Assembly: GCA_958296125.1 (NCBI GenBank)
Contig: OY282444.1
Span: 3,133,623-3,197,622, forward strand
Length of the DNA stretch: 64,000 bases
Source: an uncultured Poribacteria bacterium
Lineage (GTDB): Bacteria; Poribacteria; WGA-4E; PCPOR2b
Reading direction: 5' to 3'
Position numbers and translations under genes: made by a program. The notes beneath the pieces were generated by a model that saw only the letters and a program-made list of their open reading frames with translations, did not search any database and was not told the origin of the DNA. Positions 1 to 9,241 of the stretch are shown here, piece after piece; within the stretch, counting starts at the first letter, position 1, and every line of letters begins with the position of its first letter.

Positions 1-2
1 CG

Positions 3-1103
3 GATCGGACTTCCGCCTGCGTTGTCATTTCCGACGTGACACGTCCCGTCCCTAATAAGCTAATCCTCCCACCAATTTTACAAACATTGGAATCGAGCGG
101 CCTACCGCGTGAAAAAATCACGATTCTGATTGCAACGGGTATCCATCGTCCCAACGAAGGAAAAGAACTTGAAGAAATGGTCGGCACCGACATTATGAGG
201 AACTATCGGATTGTCAACCATCTTGCACAGGAGCTTGAAACGCACAAATATCTCGGTTTAACGCGGGGTGGTGCCCCGGTTTACATTGATAAAACCTATC
301 TGGAATCAGACTTGAAGGTCACAACCGCTCTGATTGAACCCCATCTGATGGCAGGATATTCCGGCGGACGCAAATCAATTTGCCCGGGCCTGGCTTCGAT
401 CGAGACGATGAAAGTTCTGCACGGTCCACAGATTCTTGAACAGCCGAAAGCCTCAGTCGGCAATCTTGAAGGTAACCCCCTTCATATCGAAGCCACCGAG
501 ATTGCCTTGATGGCGGGTGTCGATTTTAATGTGAACGTCACAATTGATGCCCAACGTAGGCTGACCGGCATATTTGCCGGTGATATCGTTGAATCTCATT
601 TGGCAGGTGTCAGATTCGTTGAGAAACAGGTGAAAGTAACATTGCCGCAGCCTGTGGACGCTGTCCTTGTGTCAAGCGCGGGTTATCCACTTGATACCAC
701 GTTTTATCAAGCCATCAAGGGAATGCTGGCAGCGGTGGAAATCGTTAAGCCGAACGGGAGTATTATTCTGGTCGCGGAGTGCAGCCAAGGAATTGGTAGC
801 AAGCCTTTCACAGAATTGATTTTGAAGACAAAAGATTTGAAGCAGTTTATTCACGATATTCACGACCCAGCGAACTTTGTCATTGACCAATGGCAATTGG
901 AGGAGTTAGCGAAAGTCGCGAAAAAAGCCGAAATATACTGTTACGCTGATGGCATACCTTTTGACCAGCTGAAAGACCTATTTGTGCATCCAATCCGAAC
1001 CCCTCAGGAAGGGATTGAGCGCGTCCTTTCCAAACATGGAGCTGATACCCAAATCGCTGCGCTTCCTGATGGTCCCTATGTTTTAGCGAAAGTCGAAAAC
1101 TAG
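3..1103 (+). CDS. larA: Lactate racemase LarA family (DUF2088), 5' end outside window
   Basis: Nickel-pincer-dependent lactate racemase family, or a relative racemising another 2-hydroxy acid. The reading frame is open from the window edge, and the motif SDVTRPVPN lies before any plausible start, so about 60 residues of a ~425-residue family are missing. The GTG at 36 is internal. Family-type histidines and lysine are visible in ATGIHRP, EPHLMAGYSGGRKS and EGNPLHIE. It ends 33 bases before minC on the same strand. No larB, larC or larE cofactor genes are seen in the window. The family is clear; the substrate is not. Confidence 0.88.
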   Translation, partial: DRTSACVVISDVTRPVPNKLILPPILQTLESSGLPREKITILIATGIHRPNEGKELEEMVGTDIMRNYRIVNHLAQELETHKYLGLTRGGAPVYIDKTYLESDLKVTTALIEPHLMAGYSGGRKSICPGLASIETMKVLHGPQILEQPKASVGNLEGNPLHIEATEIALMAGVDFNVNVTIDAQRRLTGIFAGDIVESHLAGVRFVEKQVKVTLPQPVDAVLVSSAGYPLDTTFYQAIKGMLAAVEIVKPNGSIILVAECSQGIGSKPFTELILKTKDLKQFIHDIHDPANFVIDQWQLEELAKVAKKAEIYCYADGIPFDQLKDLFVHPIRTPQEGIERVLSKHGADTQIAALPDGPYVLAKVEN

Positions 1104-1136
1104 TGTCTAGGACAATTATTCCATAAGAGGAGTGAA

Positions 1137-1823
1137 ATGCAGAACGAATCACGTTCAACCGTTGAACTCAAGGGCTTCCGCGATGGGATGCGCCTGATTA
1201 TCGATCCGGGAGCCTCGATAGAGGAAATTGAACAAGCGATTGTAGGACGAATGGCAAACTTAGGGGACTCATTATCAGGCATGACAATGAATATAGATCT
1301 CGGAAGCCGATCATTAAATGGTGAAGAATTAGTCCGCCTTAAAAACTTATTGAACGAGAATTATGGACTTGAAGTTAAGCAAATCATTGGGGATGCCCAG
1401 GACGATTCAAGGAGAACCGAAGCACCCCAAATTGCAGGAGTACCAGCACTCCATGGAGAAGAACGCGTTTATAATCAACTTACCCCGATGAATGAAGAAA
1501 CACGGTTTATTCGTTACACATTGCGTTCTGGACAGGTCGAGCGTGCTTTAGAAGGGAATATGGTCATCTTAGGCGATGTGAATCCGGGAGCAGAAGTGGT
1601 TGCCGCCGGAGATATTATTGTCCTTGGCGCGTTACGCGGCGTTGCCCATGCAGGCGCGCTTGGTAATACATCCTCAATAATTTTCGCGCTGAATCTGTTA
1701 CCGACTCAGTTGAGAATTGGACGTTTCATCACTCGTCCTCCTGCTGGGAAACAGCACCGGCGTCAGCAAGCAGAAATCGCGCGTGTTCTAGGAGATGCTA
1801 TCATCGTCGAAGAATTCGATTGA
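1137..1823 (+). CDS. minC: Septum site-determining protein MinC
   Basis: Inhibitor of FtsZ polymerisation, recruited to the membrane by MinD so that division occurs only at mid-cell. At 228 residues it has the family length. The N-terminal FtsZ-interacting domain covers roughly residues 1-100. A linker follows, then the C-terminal beta-helix domain (about 120-220) with the hallmark GNMVILGDVNPGAEV and GDIIVLGALRG repeats. The ATG at 1137 has GAGG six bases upstream. minD and minE follow on the same strand, giving the canonical minCDE order. Confidence 0.95.
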   Translation: MQNESRSTVELKGFRDGMRLIIDPGASIEEIEQAIVGRMANLGDSLSGMTMNIDLGSRSLNGEELVRLKNLLNENYGLEVKQIIGDAQDDSRRTEAPQIAGVPALHGEERVYNQLTPMNEETRFIRYTLRSGQVERALEGNMVILGDVNPGAEVVAAGDIIVLGALRGVAHAGALGNTSSIIFALNLLPTQLRIGRFITRPPAGKQHRRQQAEIARVLGDAIIVEEFD

Positions 1824-2080
1824 CTCGAATCGGGATAGGAATGATACAAACGAGCATAGGTTCCTCTCAGCATCTTCAAGTTTTGCTAATTTCCGAATCA
1901 TGATAAATCGTTATCGCTCGCCAGCGGTCTATCTTTAAAGGTCGAAGCTGTTAGCCGGGCGGTAGTTAGAGGGGATGACTACCGAAACCCAAGACAGCCT
2001 AGATTGCAAGCGTTTCGACAGGGTTATCGATCTGAATGGGTACGATATTAAAAATTTTGTGAAGGAAGGACAACGAAAAA

Positions 2081-2875
2081 ATGGGAAAAGCGATCGTTGT
2101 TACGTCTGGTAAAGGCGGGGTCGGTAAAAGTACCTCCACGGCGAATATCGGAACCGCCCTAGCTGTGCTGGGTAAGAAGGTTGTTGTTGTTGATGCGGAT
2201 GTGGGATTGAGAAACCTTGATGTCATTATGGGGTTGGAAAGCCGCGTCGTGTACAATTCAATGGATGTCCTCGAAGGTAATTGTGAACTTGAAAAGGCGT
2301 TGGTTAAAGATCGGCGGACGAAAGAGCTTTACCTGCTTGCAGCTTCACAGAAGAATAACAAAAGTGATATTCAGCCGGAACAGATGAAAAAGCTCTGTCT
2401 TGAGTTGAAAGAGACGCACGATTACGTTCTGGTTGATTCACCTGCCGGCATTGAGCAGGGGTTCCAAAATGCAGCAGTGGGTGCTGATGAGGCACTGATC
2501 GTGACAACCCCAGAGGTTGCAGCGGTCAGAGATGCGGATCGAATCATCGGTTTGTTGCAGAACATGGCTATTACCGATTTGCACCTCATCATCAATCAAC
2601 TCTCCCCGGAAATGGTCAAGACAGGGGATATGATGGGGCCGACGGATGTCATAGACATTTTGTCAATCAATCTAATCGGTGTCGTCCCAAAGGATAAGGA
2701 AATTGTTATTTCAACCAACCGAGGCCTGCCGTCAACCTATAATCATAAGTCTGATGCCGGGCACGCCTACAAGCGTATCGCGCAAAGGCTTGAAGGGGAA
2801 GAGGTTCCAATCCCAGAGTTTAAGTCGGCAGGTTTATTCGGCACCTGGTTTGACAAACTGTTCACCTGGGGTTAA
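2081..2875 (+). CDS. minD: Septum site-determining protein MinD, membrane ATPase
   Basis: ParA/MinD-type ATPase that binds the membrane when ATP-loaded, carries MinC and is released by MinE. The deviant Walker A KGGVGKST is at residues 11-18, and VVVDADVGLRNLD follows. The C-terminal tail (SAGLFGTWFDKLFTW) is the amphipathic membrane-targeting helix. Length 264 is normal. The start has AAGGA upstream. A 257-base gap separates it from minC, and I see no convincing promoter there. minE begins 13 bases after its stop. Confidence 0.97.
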   Translation: MGKAIVVTSGKGGVGKSTSTANIGTALAVLGKKVVVVDADVGLRNLDVIMGLESRVVYNSMDVLEGNCELEKALVKDRRTKELYLLAASQKNNKSDIQPEQMKKLCLELKETHDYVLVDSPAGIEQGFQNAAVGADEALIVTTPEVAAVRDADRIIGLLQNMAITDLHLIINQLSPEMVKTGDMMGPTDVIDILSINLIGVVPKDKEIVISTNRGLPSTYNHKSDAGHAYKRIAQRLEGEEVPIPEFKSAGLFGTWFDKLFTWG

Positions 2876-2888
2876 AAGGAGAAAACTG

Positions 2889-3164
2889 ATGTTCAGACGG
2901 TTAATGCAGTTACTGAATCGGGAGCAGAAGAGCAAAGATACCGCGAAAAGTCGGCTACAACTCATCCTCGTCCAAGACCGAACTGGCATTGATGAAGAAA
3001 TTATGGGAAGCTTGCAAGCAGAGCTGACTGAAGTTCTGTCGAAGTATTTTATACTCGAGCGAGAGCAGGTCGAAATGGAGCTTGAGCGTGAACAAGACTC
3101 AATAGCACTTGTTGCCAATATCCCAGTCCTCGGGACGAAAGTCCGCCATCCCATACAAGCCTAA
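2889..3164 (+). CDS. minE: Cell division topological specificity factor MinE
   Basis: Stimulates the MinD ATPase and drives Min oscillation. The 91-residue protein starts with the short basic amphipathic segment MFRRLMQLL, typical of the MinE membrane-binding N-terminus. RLQLILVQDRTG, the MinD-contact strand/helix, follows, then the C-terminal dimerisation region ending near VANIPVLG. The ATG at 2889 is preceded by AAAAGGAG. A longer open frame reaching back to 2679 lies inside minD and is not the real start. Confidence 0.95.
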   Translation: MFRRLMQLLNREQKSKDTAKSRLQLILVQDRTGIDEEIMGSLQAELTEVLSKYFILEREQVEMELEREQDSIALVANIPVLGTKVRHPIQA

Positions 3165-3166
3165 TC

Positions 3167-3186
3167 AATACGGCTTCCACCGTATT
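3167..3186. terminator. Small hairpin between convergent minE and HAD genes
   Basis: AATACGG and CCGTATT form a 7-bp stem with a 6-base loop, in the 21-base gap between two converging genes and reaching the HAD stop codon. There is no clear T-tract on either strand, so a terminator role is only suggested by position. Confidence 0.3.
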
Positions 3187-3989
3187 CAAAGCAGAAATTG
3201 CTCAACCGCTAGGGCGACCCCATCGTTCTGGTTGGTGTCTGTTGTGTAATCGGCGATAGCTTTAATTTCATCGACGGAATTTCCCATCGCAACCCGGAAA
3301 CCAGCAACCTTCATCATACTTTCATCGTTGTATCCATCGCCAAATGCAACAATCAGATTGTTGGGGATGTCGAGTTGAGCAGCAAGGGCTTGCAACGCTC
3401 GCCCTTTGGACACTTGTGGATTCATAAATTCGATATATTCAACCTGCGTCCGCGTGACATACAACCGTTCGCCAAATTCGGTTGTGCATTCAGTGAGAAG
3501 TAGATTAATTTTTTCAGGTGTATCCAAAATCTGCATCTTCGTGGGTTCTTGCCCATCTAACTCGTGAAGATTACCGAGTGCTGTTGCCGAAACTCCTGTC
3601 CTCCTCTCATATAATTCACTCCACTGATTGTGCTCCTTGATGAATAATTGATCATTTAAACAGAAGTTAAAATGTAGTTCCTTCTGATTGCCGTATTCGA
3701 CCAACGCCGTTGCATCTACATTTGGAATGGGGGCATGATGAGTGACTTCCCCGGTTCGGGGGTGTTTGACCATCCCGCCGTTGTATGAGATTATTGGATT
3801 TTCCAACCCAATCTGATCGCTGATCGGCAAGATTGCTTGATGCATTCTCCCCGAAATCAGCACGACCACAACACCTTGCGCCGATAATTTTTGAAGGGCT
3901 TCGCAACTCCGATCCGTCACAACGTGCTCATCATTTAGCAGCGTTCCATCTAAATCCAACGCCGCCAAACGGCACGGAACTTTTGCCAT
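3186..3989 (-). CDS. Cof-type HAD-IIB phosphatase
   Basis: Haloacid-dehalogenase superfamily hydrolase of the Cof/YidA type, acting on small phosphorylated metabolites. Motif I is LDLDGT with nucleophile Asp12 and acid/base Asp14. Motif IV is FGDGYNDESMM near the C-terminus, with a C2 cap between them. I chose the ATG at 3989 because GGAG lies 6 bases upstream and the protein then begins MAKVPCR just before motif I. A longer frame to 4046 adds a non-conserved 19-residue leader. Length 267 fits the family. Substrate unknown. Confidence 0.88.
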   Translation of the reverse strand: MAKVPCRLAALDLDGTLLNDEHVVTDRSCEALQKLSAQGVVVVLISGRMHQAILPISDQIGLENPIISYNGGMVKHPRTGEVTHHAPIPNVDATALVEYGNQKELHFNFCLNDQLFIKEHNQWSELYERRTGVSATALGNLHELDGQEPTKMQILDTPEKINLLLTECTTEFGERLYVTRTQVEYIEFMNPQVSKGRALQALAAQLDIPNNLIVAFGDGYNDESMMKVAGFRVAMGNSVDEIKAIADYTTDTNQNDGVALAVEQFLL

Positions 3990-4164
3990 ATTTTTCTCCT
4001 TTTTTAGTCCGGTTTTCCACCCGGCTAATTCAACGGTTGCTGTCACTTTTCTTTGGCTTCCAGTGTCAGGAAATGTAGATCTTTGTCGGTAGGTCCACCC
4101 AATTGCTTAGAAAGCACCAGCTCGCAGATGCGCCTTTGGGGGAATGCTTTCGACTGCCTTTTCC

Positions 4165-4725
4165 CTATACTAGAGCTCCGTTCTCTGTTCTTGCTAACGT
4201 CAACTTTTCCAGAGTGCACACGATTACCACCGTTTCCTGATAGGTGCCAATAAGCTGCCAATTTGCAGCAATGGTTTCAACGACCGAATCCGATTCCAGA
4301 TAGCTCGCCATGTAGTCAATATAGTGTTGGAACGCTTCCTGCTGGATTTCCGCCTCGCCATAAGGACAGATCATGTCCACACCGAGCACAACCCGCGTAT
4401 GGTCTTGATTGTACATCAGTGCGAAAGGATAAATCTGGCAGTCCAGCGGACGAATCGGGTAGATTGTGCACTCACTCGTTTCAGGATTAAAACAGGGGCA
4501 GATGTACATATCCCCATTCGGTATCAATTTAACCCGTGCACTTTTCCTATCTGCTGTGGGGCGAAAGAAATCCGGGTTCACCCCGTTTGCAATCGCCCGT
4601 TTCATTTCAGCTTGGGTGAAGATGGGTGCAAGGAAACTGTCTTGTTCAAGGAATCGGCAGCAAACATCGCATGAAAAACAGACCTTGCTAGGTACAATTT
4701 GTTCAAGTTGAATCAAGTGACTCAT
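4165..4725 (-). CDS. YkgJ-family cysteine cluster protein
   Basis: Member of the YkgJ/UPF0153 CxxCxxCC family, thought to bind an Fe-S cluster or zinc; the function is poorly known. Cysteines are at 16, 19, 22 and 23 (CFSCDVCC). A second set lies in CPCFNPETSECTIY and RPLDC near residues 75-100. The start ATG overlaps the stop of the upstream M23 peptidase gene by four bases (ATGA), so the two are translationally coupled. The C-terminal ~60 residues carry no motif I recognise. Confidence 0.8.
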   Translation of the reverse strand: MSHLIQLEQIVPSKVCFSCDVCCRFLEQDSFLAPIFTQAEMKRAIANGVNPDFFRPTADRKSARVKLIPNGDMYICPCFNPETSECTIYPIRPLDCQIYPFALMYNQDHTRVVLGVDMICPYGEAEIQQEAFQHYIDYMASYLESDSVVETIAANWQLIGTYQETVVIVCTLEKLTLARTENGALV

Positions 4726-5987
4726 CTGTATTCCCCATTTGGAGGAGATAATCTCTCAATTTCCGGGGACGAGAAATCTCGTTCCGTCCATTCCTCCGGA
4801 GCGACCGCCACCCCCTTGATCACCATACCCCAATGGAGGTGTGAGCCTGTGGCTTGCCCGGTGGCTCCCATCAATCCGATGCGTTGTCCCTTCTCAACAC
4901 GCTCTTCGACCTGCACATCAATTTCACTCAGGTGGTTGTAACTAGTCGAAACCCCTTGCCCATGATTGAGAATCACGGCGTTTCCATAGATATGCAATCT
5001 GTTCGCAAGGGTAACAATTCCACGGTTCGACGCATAGACAGGCGTGCCCACCACATTTGCGATGTCCGTGCCGTAATGATGCCGACGGATGCCGGTGTTA
5101 TATTCGCGGTATTTCCCGAAAGGCGATGTCAGCCGGCCCTCCGTGGGGCGAATGAACTTCCCCTCCCAAAGCTGATTGGTTTCCCGATCCGCTTTTGCAT
5201 AAGCTGCACCGCGTTTTGCATTGTCCGCTCTGCTTTTGGACCTGTCCATCATGATCCGCTGCTTTTTAGGGGAGAGGGTAATGTACCCTCCACGCGCGAA
5301 GACCGTTTTACGAACCTCAACCTGAAAGGTTCGCTCCGCCTCATTGCCAACTAAATCTGTGGCGTTCACCGTGAATGGATAGTTTTGGGCAGCAGATGTT
5401 ACACCGATACCAAGGAAACTGCGGTACAAATTCTCTGAGTTGGTCGGATAGAAGGTGACCGCTTTATCAAAGAGGGTTCCCCTGATATCTGCAAGCGGTT
5501 CATCCGTTTGAAGAAAGAGTGCAAGCGTTCTGCCCTGTCCAACGCGAAGCGTTTCCGGAGAGACATGAAGTGTTGGCGGGGTGTTGTCGATATAAAACGG
5601 AAGCAGGTAGTGCTTCGGGTTTTTGTACAACGACCTATCCGTCGCCGTTACGAAAACCGTGTGAGGACCATCGGCGAATGCGGCGGTTTGCAGTGTCCAA
5701 AAAGTGGAACCTCCTTCAACGAAGTCCAAAGAGGTCGGGGGGCCATCATCGATTCGCACACTCAACGAGCCCAAGCCGGGCTTTTTGTCCATAGCGACAA
5801 TGTTGAGCGTCAGCGAACCGCGATAGCGTTGATCCTTCTCCAAGCCATTTATTGTCAAGATCGGTGGCGTGGTATCTAGCAGGTTAGGAGAAACGTAGAA
5901 CCCAAGTCCTATCAACGGAATGATAACTAGAATGAGGATCGGTATAGGAGCTTTTCGGGTGCGGGTGTTTGCGGCAGGGGGTTTCAT
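4722..5987 (-). CDS. M23 family metallopeptidase, membrane-anchored
   Basis: LytM-type zinc peptidase acting on peptidoglycan cross-links, or a divisome activator. A single membrane anchor spans about residues 14-33. An extracytoplasmic Ig-like region follows (~40-230). The peptidase core at ~300-395 carries the zinc ligands His304 and Asp308 (HHYGTD) and the HLH motif at 383-385, so it looks catalytically complete. It ends in the ATGA overlap with the YkgJ gene. rdgB lies 9 bases upstream, so rph, rdgB, this gene and YkgJ probably form one transcript. Confidence 0.9.
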   Translation of the reverse strand: MKPPAANTRTRKAPIPILILVIIPLIGLGFYVSPNLLDTTPPILTINGLEKDQRYRGSLTLNIVAMDKKPGLGSLSVRIDDGPPTSLDFVEGGSTFWTLQTAAFADGPHTVFVTATDRSLYKNPKHYLLPFYIDNTPPTLHVSPETLRVGQGRTLALFLQTDEPLADIRGTLFDKAVTFYPTNSENLYRSFLGIGVTSAAQNYPFTVNATDLVGNEAERTFQVEVRKTVFARGGYITLSPKKQRIMMDRSKSRADNAKRGAAYAKADRETNQLWEGKFIRPTEGRLTSPFGKYREYNTGIRRHHYGTDIANVVGTPVYASNRGIVTLANRLHIYGNAVILNHGQGVSTSYNHLSEIDVQVEERVEKGQRIGLMGATGQATGSHLHWGMVIKGVAVAPEEWTERDFSSPEIERLSPPNGEYR

Positions 5988-5996
5988 AGAGGGGTC

Positions 5997-6602
5997 TTAG
6001 AACTTCTCAAAGTTCATCTCACTTAATAACTTTCTCGCTTCGCCCAACGCCTTCGCACGGTGGCTAATCTGATTCTTAATTTCGTCGCCCAATTCCGCAA
6101 AGGTTTTGTCATAGCCCACGGGGACGAAAACTGGATCATATCCAAAGCCGCCCGTCCCACGCGGCCTGCGAATAATCCAACCCTCACAGACAGCCCGGAC
6201 AACCCGTACTTGAGCTGGAGGGGCAGCGATAGCCACAGCACTGATGAAACGTCCTGGCCGTTGGTCTTCTGGAACGTTCTGAAGCGCGTCAAGTAATTTG
6301 GCGATACGGTCTTGGTCTGAGGCGTTCTCGCCGGCATAGCGTGCGGAATGGATGCCGGGAGCACCGTCCAGTGCGTCTACCTCCAGACCGGAGTCGTCGG
6401 CGATGGTTAAATGTCCGGTGTATTCAGCAAGTACAGCGGCTTTTTTGATAGCGTTTTCCTCGTAAGTTTTGCCATCTTCGAGCACATGTGGCGCGTCCGG
6501 GTAATTGTGGAGCGACAAAAGCTCAATCCCGTTTTGGACTTTAAGGATTTCACCGATTTCTCTTACTTTGCCCCGATTCCGAGTTGCTAATACTAACTTC
6601 AT
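5997..6602 (-). CDS. rdgB: XTP/dITP diphosphatase (RdgB/HAM1)
   Basis: House-cleaning pyrophosphatase that hydrolyses ITP, dITP and XTP to the monophosphates. The N-terminal LATRNRGKV nucleotide-binding motif, the SGLEVDAL/GxxSARYAG block and GGFGYDPVF are all present. I prefer the ATG at 6602 because it places LVLATRN at the usual position; a TTG at 6614 is possible. The 5' end overlaps the 3' end of rph by about 53 bases, so translation is coupled. Confidence 0.93.
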   Translation of the reverse strand: MKLVLATRNRGKVREIGEILKVQNGIELLSLHNYPDAPHVLEDGKTYEENAIKKAAVLAEYTGHLTIADDSGLEVDALDGAPGIHSARYAGENASDQDRIAKLLDALQNVPEDQRPGRFISAVAIAAPPAQVRVVRAVCEGWIIRRPRGTGGFGYDPVFVPVGYDKTFAELGDEIKNQISHRAKALGEARKLLSEMNFEKF

Positions 6603-7335
6603 CTCTGTTCTCAATAATTATCCGTTTTTGAAGGCGGATTAGTTGTTCAATACCGCTGACCGCCAGATCGAACATCTGGTCCGCTTCCTCTTTGGAGAAA
6701 GGCGTTTCTTCTGCGGTGCCTTGGATTTCAACGAATTTTCCCACACCTGTCATGACAACATTCATATCCACATCAGCGTTAGAATCCTCCGTGTAACAGA
6801 GGTCTAGCATGGGCGTTCCATCAATGATGCCGACACTGGTCGCTGCCACATGTTCGAGGATTGGAACCGTTTTTATCAGCTTTCGATCCATCAACCATTG
6901 ACAGGCATCCCAAAGCGCGATAAATGCGCCGGTAATTGATGCGGTGCGTGTGCCACCGTCCGCTTGGATAACGTCACAATCGATCCAGATGGTGCGTTCA
7001 CCGAGGGCTTTGAGATCTACGACCGCCCTTAAAGATCTACCGATGAGTCGTTGAATCTCCTGCGTTCTGCCGCCAGGCGATCCACGAGTAACTTCACGCC
7101 GCATCCGGTCGGATGTGGAACGGGGCAGCATTGAATATTCGGCGGTGACCCAGCCTCGATTTCGGAGGTGCTGTTCACGCATGAACCGCGGTTGTCCCTC
7201 CTCCACCGATGCCGTACAAACAACCTTTGTATCACCAACAGCAATCAAGACAGATCCTTCTGGGTGTTTAATATAATTCCGAACGATGCGGGTCTGGCGC
7301 ATCTGATTCGACGTGCGCCCATCTTCTCTTGCCAT
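6550..7335 (-). CDS. rph: Ribonuclease PH
   Basis: Phosphorolytic 3'-5' exoribonuclease that trims tRNA 3' ends. The family signature [11 protein letters not shown] lies at the N-terminus. [16 protein letters not shown], the phosphate-binding [17 protein letters not shown] and [16 protein letters not shown] follow in the expected order. At 261 residues it is slightly longer than the usual ~240, with an extra C-terminal tail that overlaps rdgB. The ATG at 7335 has GAGGAATT upstream. The rph-rdgB pairing is common in bacteria. Confidence 0.95.
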   Translation of the reverse strand: MAREDGRTSNQMRQTRIVRNYIKHPEGSVLIAVGDTKVVCTASVEEGQPRFMREQHLRNRGWVTAEYSMLPRSTSDRMRREVTRGSPGGRTQEIQRLIGRSLRAVVDLKALGERTIWIDCDVIQADGGTRTASITGAFIALWDACQWLMDRKLIKTVPILEHVAATSVGIIDGTPMLDLCYTEDSNADVDMNVVMTGVGKFVEIQGTAEETPFSKEEADQMFDLAVSGIEQLIRLQKRIIIENRDEVSISNSESGQSKRNR

Positions 7336-7538
7336 TTTAATTCCTCTTTTTCTTTATCAACTGTATAGGTTCACAACGACTTCTCTGTGGTCGAATATTC
7401 CGTTCATCCGGGGCCACTTAAAGTTCGCTCATGCTTGGAGCGTAGCCGTAAGCGTTGAGGGCAGTGTCCTGTTAGGAGGAATTCTCTTTTCTAAAAGCCT
7501 CGACTCAACGATTAAGTTAAACGAAGCCTGATGCAGTG

Positions 7539-7760
7539 TCAATCCGAATCGGCAACGAAATCATCCTTCAGGAAATCGAGTGCTTTGGTATAACTTCGGC
7601 GTTGCAGATAGTGGCGTAGCGGCGGTGGGGCAGCCGCTCCAATCTCCTGATGTAGCCTCTCGATCTGCTCAAGGTCTTCGATTATACTCTCTTTTTGGGT
7701 GATGTGCTCGAACATTGATTCTAAGGTTGTTTTCAGGGTCGTTGCTTGTTCTGTAGTCAT
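7539..7760 (-). CDS. Small hypothetical protein, 73 aa
   Basis: I do not recognise this protein. It is acidic and probably helical. The central segment, about residues 15-42, could form a short coiled coil (ESMFEHITQKESIIEDLEQ). A small Ala-Pro-rich link (AAAPPP) follows, then a second helix. The ATG at 7760 has an AGGAG seven bases upstream, which is the main reason to accept it. It stands alone between rph and alr, about 200-300 bases from each. Confidence 0.6.
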   Translation of the reverse strand: MTTEQATTLKTTLESMFEHITQKESIIEDLEQIERLHQEIGAAAPPPLRHYLQRRSYTKALDFLKDDFVADSD

Positions 7761-8056
7761 GGGATTCTCCTATTAGAACGCAAGTTGCTAGGTAGTCCGT
7801 AGGTCAAGTTTCCATACTCGAAACTGCTATACACACTGCGCTCCTCTGGAGCGAAAGTGATTGTAACCCAAGTCACGATTTGGAAGGTACGCCCCCTACC
7901 ATCTGTTTTGTGTGGTAGGAGAGAATTCCAATTCCCGACTCTTGCGTCGGTTGTTAACGCTTGGTTTATCAACTAGCAACTTAGGTTATTGTATGACGTG
8001 GTGGATGATAAGTTCTATATTTCAGTTTATCATCCTTACGCCCTGATGTCAAACCT

Positions 8057-9199
8057 TTATGACTTTCGATTCACATAAACCCGGGAGATCCGGCTCCCGA
8101 TCCCTGTCAGAATCTCATACGAAATGGTTCCCGCCTCCTCTGCAACCTGATCAACGGTAATCTCCAAGTCCCCCTGCCTCCCAATCAGCACCGCTTGATC
8201 ACCAATGCACAAGGGGATATCCGCGTGTTCTCTCTTCGGCGGTGCGATCTGAAAGACGGTGCCATCCATACAAACCGATCCAGCCACTCGACACCTTGCC
8301 CCGCCGATCAACGCCTCACCACAGTTTGATAGGGCACGTGAATAACCATCGGCGTAGCCAACGGGCAGCGTGGCTAACCATGTCGGCTGATCGACTGTGT
8401 AGGTAAGACCATAGCTGACCCCTTCTCCCAGCACCGCTTGACGCAAACAAATGAGGCGCGCCTTCCAACTCAGGGCAGGACGCAAAGCCACAGGGCTCGC
8501 CTCTCTGATGGCAGGCGATGGATAGACACCGTATAAACCCAAGCCCACACGCACTGCGTCAAAATGGGAGGCGGGAAATGTTAATGCGGCTGCGCTGTTG
8601 GCAGCATGGACGATCGGGGGACGAAGGTTGAGTTTAGAGAGGGTGGCAAGCACTGACTTAAATCGCTCTAATTGAAGCTGCACGTGGCTTTTGTCGGGCA
8701 GATCTGCGGTGGCAAAGTGGGTAAAGATGCCTTCGACCACTATTCCCTCCAGTGATGTCAGCCACTTGAGGAAATCCACCGTCTCCGTATACCATATCCC
8801 GCCGCGATGCATGCCGGTATCCACATCAAGGTGCACCTTAACCGATATTCCCCTCGCTTGAGCTGCACGGGACAACACATCACAGAGCGTCGGTTCATAC
8901 ACCGATGATGTCAGTTGATAGTCAAGAATTGCCTCCGTTTGCACTGGCAGCGCATTAAACAGCACCAGTAGCGGCTTTCTGACACCAGCGGTACGCAGCG
9001 CAACAGCTTCCGCCACGGTGGCGACAGCGTACATCGCCGCTTCCTCGCATAATATCTCGGCGACCGGAATGGCACCGTGTCCATACGCGTCTGCTTTGAT
9101 CACAGCGATCAGCGATTTGCCTTGGACATACGCCTTGATTGCCCGGGCGTTAGATCCAATTGCAGAGAGATCTACTTCCACCCATGTTGTCGTTGTCAT
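8057..9199 (-). CDS. alr: Alanine racemase
   Basis: PLP-dependent interconversion of L- and D-alanine, supplying D-Ala for peptidoglycan. The PLP lysine is Lys35 in AVIKADAYGHG. The barrel continues with HLDVDTGMHRGG and NSAA, then the C-terminal beta domain with the catalytic tyrosine region GVSYGLTYT and SVCMDGT. At 380 residues it is full length. It is transcribed away from the ABC ATPase at 9242, so the 42-base gap must hold both translation starts. ddl, the next enzyme in the pathway, lies at 39-40 kb. Confidence 0.95.
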   Translation of the reverse strand: MTTTTWVEVDLSAIGSNARAIKAYVQGKSLIAVIKADAYGHGAIPVAEILCEEAAMYAVATVAEAVALRTAGVRKPLLVLFNALPVQTEAILDYQLTSSVYEPTLCDVLSRAAQARGISVKVHLDVDTGMHRGGIWYTETVDFLKWLTSLEGIVVEGIFTHFATADLPDKSHVQLQLERFKSVLATLSKLNLRPPIVHAANSAAALTFPASHFDAVRVGLGLYGVYPSPAIREASPVALRPALSWKARLICLRQAVLGEGVSYGLTYTVDQPTWLATLPVGYADGYSRALSNCGEALIGGARCRVAGSVCMDGTVFQIAPPKREHADIPLCIGDQAVLIGRQGDLEITVDQVAEEAGTISYEILTGIGSRISRVYVNRKS

Positions 9200-9241
9200 T
9201 TTTCGTTTTCATTTGCTCCTGCGTATGCTAAAATACGAGAA

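Noticed and set aside
2679-2888. Upstream extension of minE
   Set aside because: It lies inside minD in another frame; the ATG at 2889 has a good ribosome-binding site and starts the conserved protein.
4043-4261. Minus-strand ORF between the HAD and YkgJ genes
   Set aside because: It overlaps the end of the YkgJ gene in another frame, has no ribosome-binding site and shows no recognisable feature.
7757-7972. 71-codon minus-strand ORF upstream of the 73-aa gene
   Set aside because: No ribosome-binding site, composition unlike a protein, and it overlaps the ribosome-binding site of the accepted gene.
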